The notes beneath the pieces were generated by a model. The model did no database searches. It saw only the letters and a list, made by a program, of their open reading frames with translations, and was not told the DNA's origin. Both the position numbers and the translations under genes were made by a program. DNA of 64,000 nucleotides from PFJX01 sp964393825 (GTDB lineage: Bacteria > Pseudomonadota > Gammaproteobacteria > Burkholderiales > Thiobacillaceae): positions 30,864 through 94,863 of the forward strand of contig CAYMUY010000011.1 in assembly GCA_964393825.1 (NCBI GenBank). Direction: 5' to 3'. Each line of letters begins with the position of its first letter. Position 1 is the first letter of the stretch. This document shows, piece after piece, positions 34,185-41,778 of this stretch.

Positions 34185-34427
34185 ATGGACCAAATCACAT
34201 CCCTCATCAAGTTCCACAACCCCTATGGCAACCAGGAAATCGAGTTGCAGGAGGCCCGCTACGAGGCCGGGGGCACACCCATGCTACGCCTGCGCATACG
34301 CGAGCGTGGCGCGCGCTTCACCATTTTTGATCTCGACCCAGTGACCGCCAAATTCTGGGCGGATGAGATGTCGAAGTGGGCCGCGCCACTGGCTGCGGCG
34401 GCGACGACCGCCAGCGAAGAGGACTGA
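34185..34427 (+). CDS. Unknown 80-residue protein divergent from dsrA
   Basis: I do not recognise this family. The sequence has alternating beta-like stretches (EIELQEARYEAGGTPMLRLRIRERGARFTIFDL), then a helix (DPVTAKFWADEMSKWAAPLAAA) and an acidic end. It has no cysteine, signal peptide or membrane segment. Codon use resembles its neighbours. It is first in the cluster that runs away from dsrA and sits 4 bases before the Cas6-like gene, so the two are probably co-translated. Confidence 0.7.
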   Translation: MDQITSLIKFHNPYGNQEIELQEARYEAGGTPMLRLRIRERGARFTIFDLDPVTAKFWADEMSKWAAPLAAAATTASEED

Positions 34428-34431
34428 CCCC

Positions 34432-35085
34432 ATGCGCATGTATAACCCGGAATGGGAAGCCGTCAAGGAACTCGCCTTTACCCCCAAGGTCATGGATCTG
34501 CAATTCGAGCTGTCCGGCGGCGAGATTCCCGCCGACCATGGCCCGCGCCTCGCCAGCGAAGTCCTTCGCCACCTCCCCTGGCTGGCCGAGACACCCGGCG
34601 CGGCAATCCACCCCGTGCATGGCGCGCCGAGCGGCCGTAATGCCAACCTGGTCATCAATCGTCGCGTCAAACTGGTGCTTCGTGTTCCAGTCGAACGCGT
34701 GGGGGACGCGCGGGCACTGGTCGGGCAACGCATCGACCCGGGCGCCGGCAACCTGCAAATCGGCGACTTGAAAGAAAAAAACCTGACACCATTTGGCACG
34801 CTGTATTCCCACTTCGTCACCCTGGGAACAGAGGACGAAGCAGCCATTCTGGAAAATCTGCGCCGGCAGCTCGCCGAAATGGATATCCAGTGCGGACTGA
34901 TCCCCGGGATGCATCGTAAAATGGCGACCCCCGATGGGGAAATCAGCGGTCACACCCTGATGTTGCACGACCTCAGCCTGGTGCATTCCCTGACCATCCA
35001 GGAGCAGGGACTGGGACTGCATCGCCTCTGGGGTTGCGGCATCTTCATACCGCACAAGTCGATCAAGGAAGTCTCGACTGTCTGA
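34432..35085 (+). CDS. Cas6-like RAMP protein (Cmx6/I-MYXAN type), no CRISPR array nearby
   Basis: The 217-residue protein ends in GLGLHRLWGCGIFIPHKSI; residues 193-203 fit the GxGxxxxxGxG glycine-rich loop of RAMP proteins. GHTLMLHDLSLVHSLTIQE just before it also fits my memory of the Cas6/Cmx6 family. A beta-alpha-beta pattern at about 20-65 and again at 75-155 suits two ferredoxin-like folds. Cas6 proteins process CRISPR RNA, but no array or other cas gene is visible here. Its neighbours are sulfur-trafficking genes, so it may have a different RNA or ligand. ATG 34438 is an alternative start. The family call is from memory and motif, not from a search. Confidence 0.62.
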   Translation: MRMYNPEWEAVKELAFTPKVMDLQFELSGGEIPADHGPRLASEVLRHLPWLAETPGAAIHPVHGAPSGRNANLVINRRVKLVLRVPVERVGDARALVGQRIDPGAGNLQIGDLKEKNLTPFGTLYSHFVTLGTEDEAAILENLRRQLAEMDIQCGLIPGMHRKMATPDGEISGHTLMLHDLSLVHSLTIQEQGLGLHRLWGCGIFIPHKSIKEVSTV

Positions 35086-35129
35086 TAGTGCAGCTCGTTT
35101 TTTATCAACTCACGAAATAGGAGAAAACC

Positions 35130-35462
35130 GTGGGATACGTTCTGAACGGCGAAGAACTCGAAGTGGATGACGATGGTTTCCTGCTGGAAGCCAACTTCAG
35201 CGACGAAATCGTCCCGGTCATCGCCGAAGCCGAAAACATCACGCTGACCGACGAGCACTGGCAGGTCATCAATTTCATGCGCCGCAAATACCAGGAAGAT
35301 GGCCAGACTCCCAACTTCCGCAACATGGTCGCGGAACTCATGGATGAGGATGACAGTGTCGACTGGAAGAAAAAGCTCTATGACCTCTTCCCGCTGCAGC
35401 CCAATCGCCAGTCCGCCAAGGTGGCCGGCCTGACCAAGCCCTTCGGCAAGGGCGGATACTGA
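35130..35462 (+). CDS. DsrC/TusE-like protein lacking all cysteines
   Basis: A GTG start follows AGGAG by about 8 bases. The 110-residue protein has the DsrC fold (MGYVLNGEELEVDDDGFL, LTDEHWQVINFMRRKYQE, LYDLFPLQPNRQSAKVAGL). The C-terminal arm reads AGLTKPFGKGGY: both sulfur-carrying cysteines are gone and none is present elsewhere. Cysteine-free DsrC homologues (sometimes called RspA) are proposed to be regulatory. It cannot carry sulfur as DsrC does. It may compete with DsrC for a partner or bind DNA or RNA through the conserved helix-turn-helix-like part. Confidence 0.88.
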   Translation: MGYVLNGEELEVDDDGFLLEANFSDEIVPVIAEAENITLTDEHWQVINFMRRKYQEDGQTPNFRNMVAELMDEDDSVDWKKKLYDLFPLQPNRQSAKVAGLTKPFGKGGY

Positions 35463-35555
35463 CCAGTCGTCAGTTCGCAGTCGGCAGCCACCAGCGCAAC
35501 CGCTGACCTGGCCGCCGACTACCGACTGCCGGCTCTCCACACAAGATTGGCACGC

Positions 35556-36404
35556 ATGTACTCCAACACACTCGTCAGCACCGAAGATCTTGCGGCCCAT
35601 CTCGACGATCCGCACTGGATCGTCTTCGATTGCCGTTTCACCCTGACCGACCCCGAAGCGGGCCGTCAGGCTTACCTCAAGGATCACATCCCCGGCGCGG
35701 TCTACGTCCATCTCGACGAGGACATGTCCGCGCCAATCAGCGAAACCAGCGGCCGCCATCCCCTGCCCGACGTCAAGCTGCTCGCTGAAAAACTCTGTCA
35801 CTGGGGCGTCGGCGTCAACAAGCAGGTGGTGGTCTATGACGACAGCTATGGCGCCATGGCCGTGCGCCTGTGGTGGATGCTGCGCTGGCTCGGGCACCCC
35901 GCCGTTGCCCTGCTCGACGGCGGCTATCCCAAATGGCGCAAGGAGCAGCGGACGCTCACCGCGGTCCTGCCGGAGCCACGCAAGGGGCAATGTGCCTGCC
36001 TGCCGGAACACAGCCAGATCGTCGACGCGGACGAAGTGCTGCGCGCCTCGCAAACGGGCGAGGCCCTGATCATCGATGCCCGGCCGGAACGGCGTTTCAG
36101 TGGCGAATTCGAGCCCCTCGATCCGGTCGCCGGCCACATTCCCGGCGCCATCAACTGGCCATTCGACGAGAACCTCGACATCGACGGCACCTTGTTGCCG
36201 CCGGAGGCCCTGAGGGAAAACTACCAGGCACTGCTGAAGGGACGCCCGCCCTGGCAGGTCATTCATTCCTGCGGTTCCGGCGTCACCGCCTGCCACAACC
36301 TCCTGGCCATGGAAGTCGCCGGACTCTCCGGCTCGCGCCTCTATCCCGGCTCCTGGAGCGAGTGGATCCGCGATCCTTCCAGACCCATCGCCACCGGAGA
36401 ATAA
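35556..36404 (+). CDS. Two-domain rhodanese-type sulfurtransferase
   Basis: I place the start at ATG 35556; a TTG at 35547 is possible and neither has a clear ribosome binding site. The 282-residue protein has two rhodanese domains. The C-terminal one has the active loop HSCGSGVTAC with the persulfide cysteine. The N-terminal one has YDDSYGAMA in place of a cysteine loop and is structural. It is likely a thiosulfate or 3-mercaptopyruvate sulfurtransferase. No signal peptide is seen, so it should be cytosolic and could supply persulfide sulfur to the Dsr relay. The 93-base spacer before it holds only imperfect repeats. Confidence 0.92.
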   Translation: MYSNTLVSTEDLAAHLDDPHWIVFDCRFTLTDPEAGRQAYLKDHIPGAVYVHLDEDMSAPISETSGRHPLPDVKLLAEKLCHWGVGVNKQVVVYDDSYGAMAVRLWWMLRWLGHPAVALLDGGYPKWRKEQRTLTAVLPEPRKGQCACLPEHSQIVDADEVLRASQTGEALIIDARPERRFSGEFEPLDPVAGHIPGAINWPFDENLDIDGTLLPPEALRENYQALLKGRPPWQVIHSCGSGVTACHNLLAMEVAGLSGSRLYPGSWSEWIRDPSRPIATGE

Positions 36405-36405
36405 G

Positions 36406-36486
36406 ATGAAACACTCCCCACACACACTGTGCACGCTGACCCCCGGGGGGGCCGGTCGGTCCCTTGGGTCGGCCCGGCGGTACTGA
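36406..36486 (+). CDS. Possible 26-residue leader peptide
   Basis: An ATG 1 base after the rhodanese stop has GGAGA at about 5 bases and opens a 26-codon frame whose TGA ends 1 base before the next gene's ATG. The peptide (MKHSPHTLCTLTPGGAG...) matches no family I know. A GC-rich inverted repeat, GGGCCG/CGGCCC (36449-36475), lies within it. It might couple translation of the downstream gene; it could equally be chance. Confidence 0.25.
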   Translation: MKHSPHTLCTLTPGGAGRSLGSARRY

Positions 36487-36487
36487 C

Positions 36488-37066
36488 ATGGCCCTCCGAG
36501 TCAAAACCGTCTGGTTCAAGAAGGCCGGTGAACAGCGCGACCCCACTGAAGTCGCCACCGTCATCGCCTCCACCATCTGGCGCCTGTGCGATGGCTGCAT
36601 CGACAACCTCTCCCGCGCCAACTTCGACATCATCACGCCGCAGCGTGGCTTCCGCATCATCGGCGAGATGGCCACTTTCCTGGTCCACTATGTCGATCGA
36701 CTGGCGTTCAACCGCATGGACGACGAACACCGGCAGGACGTGGTCAGCGCCGTCGGCGTGCGCCTGGCCGAGATCATGGAAGAGAACATCATCGAATTCA
36801 CCGGCGGCCAGAAAGACCCGGACTACGACTACCAGGCCGGGTTCATCGACCTGACCAACCGGCGCATGAGCGACTACGCCGAATTCGACTTCCCCGACGA
36901 CACGGCCAGCTTTCCCGCTTTGCGTTTCCTCTCCCTGCAGATCCGCGAAGTCATGGAGCAATCCGACCAGACCTGGATCCAGGACCAGATCATGGACATC
37001 GAGATGCCGCAGATGATGAAGACGCTGAAGAAGAGCGTGGACGGGTTCTACCCGGCTGGCGAGTAG
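36488..37066 (+). CDS. Unknown 192-residue protein in the dsr-divergent cluster
   Basis: I do not recognise the family. The protein begins MALRVKTVWFKKAGEQRDPTE and is predicted to be mostly helical, with IGEMATFLVHYVDRLAFNRM and LAEIMEENIIEFTGGQ. There are two cysteines in WRLCDGCIDN (CxxC spacing), no signal peptide and no membrane span. It is acidic. Codon use matches the neighbours. Its place between the rhodanese and the dioxygenase suggests a role with sulfur-cluster genes, but this is only context. Confidence 0.75.
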   Translation: MALRVKTVWFKKAGEQRDPTEVATVIASTIWRLCDGCIDNLSRANFDIITPQRGFRIIGEMATFLVHYVDRLAFNRMDDEHRQDVVSAVGVRLAEIMEENIIEFTGGQKDPDYDYQAGFIDLTNRRMSDYAEFDFPDDTASFPALRFLSLQIREVMEQSDQTWIQDQIMDIEMPQMMKTLKKSVDGFYPAGE

Positions 37067-37161
37067 GGCATGCGCAGCGTGCCGCCGGCCTGCGCAAGGT
37101 CAAGGCGGCCGCATCCGAACAACGGCACAGTGCGCCCTTCTCCCCTCCTCACCGACGCACC

Positions 37162-38058
37162 ATGATCCCCACCGACTCCCCCTTCCATCCGGACAACGAC
37201 ACCGCCTATCGCGCCTGGCGAGACGCCAAGCTGGCGGGCTATCCCAGCCGCGGCGAGGACCTCGTCGTCCGCATCGCCGATCCGCGCCAGCTCACCGATG
37301 CCGAGTACCGGCAACTGTGGCAGCGCATCGCCAAGACCAACATGGCGATCTACGCCAGCGATCTGGGCGAATCCGAAGACAAGGACGCCCTGCGTGCGCT
37401 CGCCGCGCAATTCGGCCTGAACCGCCTCGACGCCAACTGGCTCTCCGACGAGGACGGCATTTCCAGCCTCACCCCCCAGGAAGAAGACGGCCAGAAACGC
37501 GGTGAATTCATCCCCTACACCCACAACCGCATTCGCTGGCATACCGACGGCTACTACAACCCGCCGCAGCGGCGCATCTGGGCAATGGCCCTGCATTGCG
37601 TCCGTGCCGCCGACGAAGGCGGCATCAACGACCTCTACGACCACGAACTCGCTTATATCGCCCTGCGTGATGCCGAACCCGCGCATATCCGCGCCCTGAT
37701 GGCCGAGGACGCCATGACCATTCCCGCGCGCGTCGACGAGCAAGGCGTGGCGCGCCCCGACGAACCCGGCCCCGCCTTCATGGTGGATGCCGGCCTCCTG
37801 CATCTTCGCTACACCGCCCGCACCAAGAGCATCGCCTGGAAACAGGACGCCGCCACCCTGGACGCCGTGCGCGCGCTGGATGAACTGCTCGCCAGCCATC
37901 CGCCGGGGGTGTTCAGCCTCGGTCTCGCCCCCGGCATGGGCGTGATCTGCAACAACATCCTGCATACCCGTTCCGGTTTCACCGACCGCCCCGAACACCG
38001 TCGCCTGCTCTACCGCGCCCGCTACCACGATCACCTGCGCGCATTGCGCGCGCCCTGA
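37162..38058 (+). CDS. TauD/TfdA-like Fe(II)/2-oxoglutarate dioxygenase
   Basis: The 298-residue protein carries the metal triad H127-x-D129 in RWHTDGYY and distal H268 in NNILHTRSGF; R280/R281 are placed to bind 2-oxoglutarate. The family includes taurine and sulfonate dioxygenases that release sulfite, and others acting on non-sulfur substrates. A sulfonate or related substrate fits the sulfur context but is not shown by the sequence. The 95 bases before it contain no evident promoter, so it may be in one operon with the 192-residue gene. Confidence 0.85.
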   Translation: MIPTDSPFHPDNDTAYRAWRDAKLAGYPSRGEDLVVRIADPRQLTDAEYRQLWQRIAKTNMAIYASDLGESEDKDALRALAAQFGLNRLDANWLSDEDGISSLTPQEEDGQKRGEFIPYTHNRIRWHTDGYYNPPQRRIWAMALHCVRAADEGGINDLYDHELAYIALRDAEPAHIRALMAEDAMTIPARVDEQGVARPDEPGPAFMVDAGLLHLRYTARTKSIAWKQDAATLDAVRALDELLASHPPGVFSLGLAPGMGVICNNILHTRSGFTDRPEHRRLLYRARYHDHLRALRAP

Positions 38059-38140
38059 AACGCGTCCGGGTTATCAGAATTTCGCTTTCACCCGCCCCCC
38101 CGGGTGATGAAATGCGGTGTTGCGTGAGGGACAATGCGCC

Positions 38141-40156
38141 ATGCCTTTTCGCGCCCTCACCTGGCTTGCCAGTGCCCTGCTGCTGCTCATCTTCGCCGCC
38201 ATGACCACACTGGTCTGGCGCGACCGGAATGATGAACTCCAGGGCCGACTCGACCAGGACGCCAGTCGCCTGCAAACCGCTTTCGAGGTCGCGGTCGGCA
38301 ATCTGGAACAACAAATGCTCGCGCTTGCCAGCCTGTTGGCGGCAGACCGTGAAGTGCAACGCCTGTTCAACCAGGGCCGGCTCGCGGTGGAAGCCGAGGG
38401 GGGCGGCGCCGGCGGTGCGCGCGCCGCGCAGGTCCGCGCCGCCCTGCTCGCCCGTGTGGAAGCGCAGTGGCACTACATGCAGACCCGCTTCGGTGTGCGC
38501 CAACTGCAATTCCATCTGGGCCCTGGCGTACTCTCCTTCCTGCGCGTGCATGCGCCCGAGCGTTTCGGCGACCGCATGGACGGGCTACGCCACATCATCG
38601 AAGACACCAACCGCGACCATCAGCCGCGGGCCGGCTTCGAAACAGGACGCGTGCAGTCAGGGGTACGAGGTGTCGTGCCAGTGGAAATCGCCACGCCGGA
38701 TGGCGGTAGCCAGTTTGTCGGCGCGATCGAAGCCGGCACTTCCTTCAACGCGCAACTCGGCATGCTCGACCGCCAGCTTGGCGCCGGTTTTGCCGTCCTG
38801 CTCAAGCCGGAGCACGTCACCGCGGCGGTCTGGCAGGAATACCGGGAACGGCTAGGCCGCATGGCCGGCTGCAAATGCTATCTCGAAGCCAGCTCCCGAC
38901 CGGAGATCAATGACCTGCTCACCCAGGCCCCCTTCCCACCGTTGCGAAATGCGCCGTTCTCCTGGCTGATGCCCTACCGGGGTGGCACGCTGCAACTGAC
39001 CCGGGTCCCCCTGCGTGACTATCTCGGCAAACGCGACAGCAGCCGGCTACCGGTCGGCTCGGTGCTGATCTGGCGCGATGTCGGCGAACTGGTCGCGCGC
39101 CATCGCCTGGCGCAGCTGACACTGGTCGGCGAAGCCCTGCTTGGCTATGCCATCGCCCAGATCATCCTGCTCTGGTTGCTGCGCGACACCCAGCGCCGCT
39201 GGCAGGCTCAGGTGGAAAAAAAGGCTTCCGCCCTGACCGAGAGCGAAGCGCGTTTCCAGCTGCTGCTCATGGGGCTGGGCGAAGGCGTCTACGGTGTCGA
39301 CATGGCCGGTCATACCACCTTCATCAACCCCGCCGCACTACGCATGCTCGGTCTCGATGCCGAGGAGGTCATCGGGCGCGACCAGCACCTGCTGTTCCAT
39401 CACCACCATGCCGACGGCAGCGACTACCCGCACGCCGACTGTCCGATCAATCTCACCCTGGCCGACGGCCAGGCGCGGCACGATGTGGACGACTGGTTCT
39501 GGCGCCACGACGGCAGCGGCTTTCCGGTCGCCATCACGGCCACGCCGCTGCTCAAGAATGGCGTCCGCCTGGGTGCGGTGGTGTCCTTCCAGGACATCTC
39601 GGAGCGTCAGGAACTCTCCCGGCAGTTGCGCCTGCTGGCCAGTACCGACTCACTCACCGGCGTCCACAACCGCCGCCAGTTCCTGAGCCTGCTGGAGCAG
39701 GAACTGGCGCGCCACCGACGTTATGGCGCCAGCGCAGCGCTGATGATGCTCGATCTCGATCATTTCAAACTGGTCAATGACCACTATGGCCATGCCGCCG
39801 GCGATAGTGTGCTCAAGGCGTTCACCCGCTGCGCGCAGGAGATGCTGCGGCGTAGCGATCATCTCGGCCGTCTCGGCGGCGAGGAGTTCGCCATCCTGCT
39901 CCCCGACACCGATGCCGATGGCGCCCGTGAACTGGCCGAGCGACTGCGTCAGGCGGTGGCATCGACCCTGGCGGAAACCGAGGCAGGCAACATCCGCTAC
40001 AGCGTCAGCATCGGCATCACCTTGTTCCGCCACGACGATCCAGGAGCCGACGCCATCCTCGCGCGTGCCGATCACGCGCTGTACCAGGCCAAGCACAAAG
40101 GCCGCAACCGCGTGGAAATGCTCATCCCGGATGCGGACAACGCCTCGTCCTGCTGA
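38141..40156 (+). CDS. Membrane diguanylate cyclase with Cache and PAS domains
   Basis: ATG 38141 has GAGGGA about 10 bases upstream. The 671-residue protein has a membrane segment (8-26), a large extracytoplasmic region of dCache_3 type (FLRVHAPERFGDRMDG, RAGFETGRVQSGVRGVVPV), a second membrane segment (near 330-350, LLGYAIAQIILLWLL), a PAS domain with HHHHADGSDYPHADCPI, and a GGDEF domain with an active RLGGEEF. It should synthesise c-di-GMP in response to an external small molecule. No EAL domain is present. It is a single-gene unit. Confidence 0.92.
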   Translation: MPFRALTWLASALLLLIFAAMTTLVWRDRNDELQGRLDQDASRLQTAFEVAVGNLEQQMLALASLLAADREVQRLFNQGRLAVEAEGGGAGGARAAQVRAALLARVEAQWHYMQTRFGVRQLQFHLGPGVLSFLRVHAPERFGDRMDGLRHIIEDTNRDHQPRAGFETGRVQSGVRGVVPVEIATPDGGSQFVGAIEAGTSFNAQLGMLDRQLGAGFAVLLKPEHVTAAVWQEYRERLGRMAGCKCYLEASSRPEINDLLTQAPFPPLRNAPFSWLMPYRGGTLQLTRVPLRDYLGKRDSSRLPVGSVLIWRDVGELVARHRLAQLTLVGEALLGYAIAQIILLWLLRDTQRRWQAQVEKKASALTESEARFQLLLMGLGEGVYGVDMAGHTTFINPAALRMLGLDAEEVIGRDQHLLFHHHHADGSDYPHADCPINLTLADGQARHDVDDWFWRHDGSGFPVAITATPLLKNGVRLGAVVSFQDISERQELSRQLRLLASTDSLTGVHNRRQFLSLLEQELARHRRYGASAALMMLDLDHFKLVNDHYGHAAGDSVLKAFTRCAQEMLRRSDHLGRLGGEEFAILLPDTDADGARELAERLRQAVASTLAETEAGNIRYSVSIGITLFRHDDPGADAILARADHALYQAKHKGRNRVEMLIPDADNASSC

Positions 40157-40260
40157 GCGGGCCAGCCATCGCCGCACCGCTGCCGCGACGGCATGTTCAA
40201 GTCCTCCGGTTTCCTGCCGCTAACCAGCCATCGCCCGACGGGCCTCTGAAGGAGCCAAAC

Positions 40261-41760
40261 ATGTTCGAATCAGCCGAAATCGGGCACAAGGTCGACAAGG
40301 CCACCTACGACAAGGAGTTGCCCGCGCTGCGCGAAGCCCTCCTTGAAGCCCAGGATGAACTGGTCGCCAAGCGCGGGTTCCAGGTCATCATCATCGTCAG
40401 CGGCGTCGATGGTGGCGGCCGTCGCGAATCGGTGCATCTGCTCAACGAATGGCTCGACCCACGCGGCATCGAAACCCACGGCATGGGCGCCCCTTCCGAC
40501 GAGGAGCAGGACCGGCCCCGAATGTGGCGCTTCTGGCGCGCCCTGCCGCCGCGCGGCAAGATTGGCATCTTCCAGGGATCCTGGTACAGCATGCCGATCC
40601 TCGACCGGGTCTACGGGAAAACCCGGAAGTCGGACCTGGAAGAGGCCATGGAGCGCAATGTCCGCTTCGAGAAGATGCTCAGCGACGAAGGCGCGCTCAT
40701 CCTCAAGTTCTGGTTCCACTTGTCCAAATCGTTCCAGGAGACGCGACTGAAGTCGCTGGAAAAGGATCCGCGCACGCGCTGGCGGGTCACCGAACGTGAC
40801 TGGCATCATTTCAGCCTGTACAACAAGTTTCGCAAGACCAGTTCCGAAGCCCTGCGCCTGACCAGCACCGCGCAGGCCCCCTGGTACATCATCGAGGGCA
40901 GCGACGAGCGATACCGAAGCCTGATGCTGGGCAAGATCGTCCTGGAAGCCCTGCATCTGCGCCTGAATGCGGAGCACGGCCTGCCCCACTCCATACCCTC
41001 CCTGCCCACCCTGCCCCAGGTCGACAACCTGCATATCCTGAAGTCGCTGGATCTCACGCAGAAGCTGGACAAGGCCAGCTACGTCAAGAAACTGGAGACC
41101 TATCAGGGCCGTCTCAATGTCCTCACGCGCGACCCCCGTTTCCAGAAGATCTCCGTGGTCGCGATGTTCGAAGGCAACGACGCCGCCGGCAAGGGCGGCG
41201 GCATCCGCCGCATCACCGGCGCCCTCGATGCGCGCATGTACCAGGTCATCCCCATCGCCGCGCCGAGCGACGAGGAAAAAGCGCAGCCCTATCTATGGCG
41301 ATTCTGGCGCCATATTCCCCGGCGCGGACGCCTGGCGATTTTCGACCGCTCCTGGTATGGACGCGTGCTGGTGGAACGGGTGGAAGGGTTCTGCTCGGAA
41401 TATGACTGGCTGCGCGCCTACAACGAGATCAACGAGTTCGAGATGCAACTGGTCAACCATGACATCGTAGTCGTGAAGTTCTGGCTCTCCATCAGTGCCG
41501 ACGAACAGCTCAAACGATTCAAGGAGCGCGAGAAAACCGGCTTCAAGCGCTACAAGATCACCGACGAGGACTGGCGCAACCGCGACCGCTGGACCGATTA
41601 CGAGCAGGCGGTCTGCGACATGGTCGACCGCACCAGCACACAACACGCGCCCTGGACCCTGGTGCCCGCCAACGACAAGTACCACGCCCGCATCCACATC
41701 CTGAAAACCCTCTGCGAGAGCATCGAAGCGGCCCTGGAGCGGGTGAAGGACAAGAAATGA
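40261..41760 (+). CDS. pap: Polyphosphate:AMP phosphotransferase (two PPK2 domains)
   Basis: AAGGAG lies 7 bases before the ATG. The 499-residue protein has two PPK2 domains in tandem. The C-terminal one has a full Walker A (FEGNDAAGKGG) and FDRSWYGRVLVERVEGF; the N-terminal one has a variant loop (SGVDGGGRRES), so only the C-terminal domain should be catalytic. This arrangement is that of class II PPK2, which forms ADP from AMP and polyphosphate. It gives a route to recharge AMP, which may matter because AMP-dependent sulfite oxidation releases adenylates; that link is inference. Confidence 0.94.
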   Translation: MFESAEIGHKVDKATYDKELPALREALLEAQDELVAKRGFQVIIIVSGVDGGGRRESVHLLNEWLDPRGIETHGMGAPSDEEQDRPRMWRFWRALPPRGKIGIFQGSWYSMPILDRVYGKTRKSDLEEAMERNVRFEKMLSDEGALILKFWFHLSKSFQETRLKSLEKDPRTRWRVTERDWHHFSLYNKFRKTSSEALRLTSTAQAPWYIIEGSDERYRSLMLGKIVLEALHLRLNAEHGLPHSIPSLPTLPQVDNLHILKSLDLTQKLDKASYVKKLETYQGRLNVLTRDPRFQKISVVAMFEGNDAAGKGGGIRRITGALDARMYQVIPIAAPSDEEKAQPYLWRFWRHIPRRGRLAIFDRSWYGRVLVERVEGFCSEYDWLRAYNEINEFEMQLVNHDIVVVKFWLSISADEQLKRFKEREKTGFKRYKITDEDWRNRDRWTDYEQAVCDMVDRTSTQHAPWTLVPANDKYHARIHILKTLCESIEAALERVKDKK

Positions 41761-41778
41761 AGGCGCCGTCGCGCGCTC

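Noticed and set aside
34432..35085. CRISPR array expected next to a Cas6-like gene
   Set aside because: I looked for regularly spaced direct repeats around the gene and elsewhere in the window and saw none.
36449..36475. GC-rich inverted repeat GGGCCG/CGGCCC as a terminator behind the rhodanese gene
   Set aside because: The loop is 15 bases and no T-run follows.
19657..38058. dsrS or a tusA-dsrE2-rhd cassette in the locus
   Set aside because: No gene here matches those families; the rhodanese stands without tusA or dsrE2.
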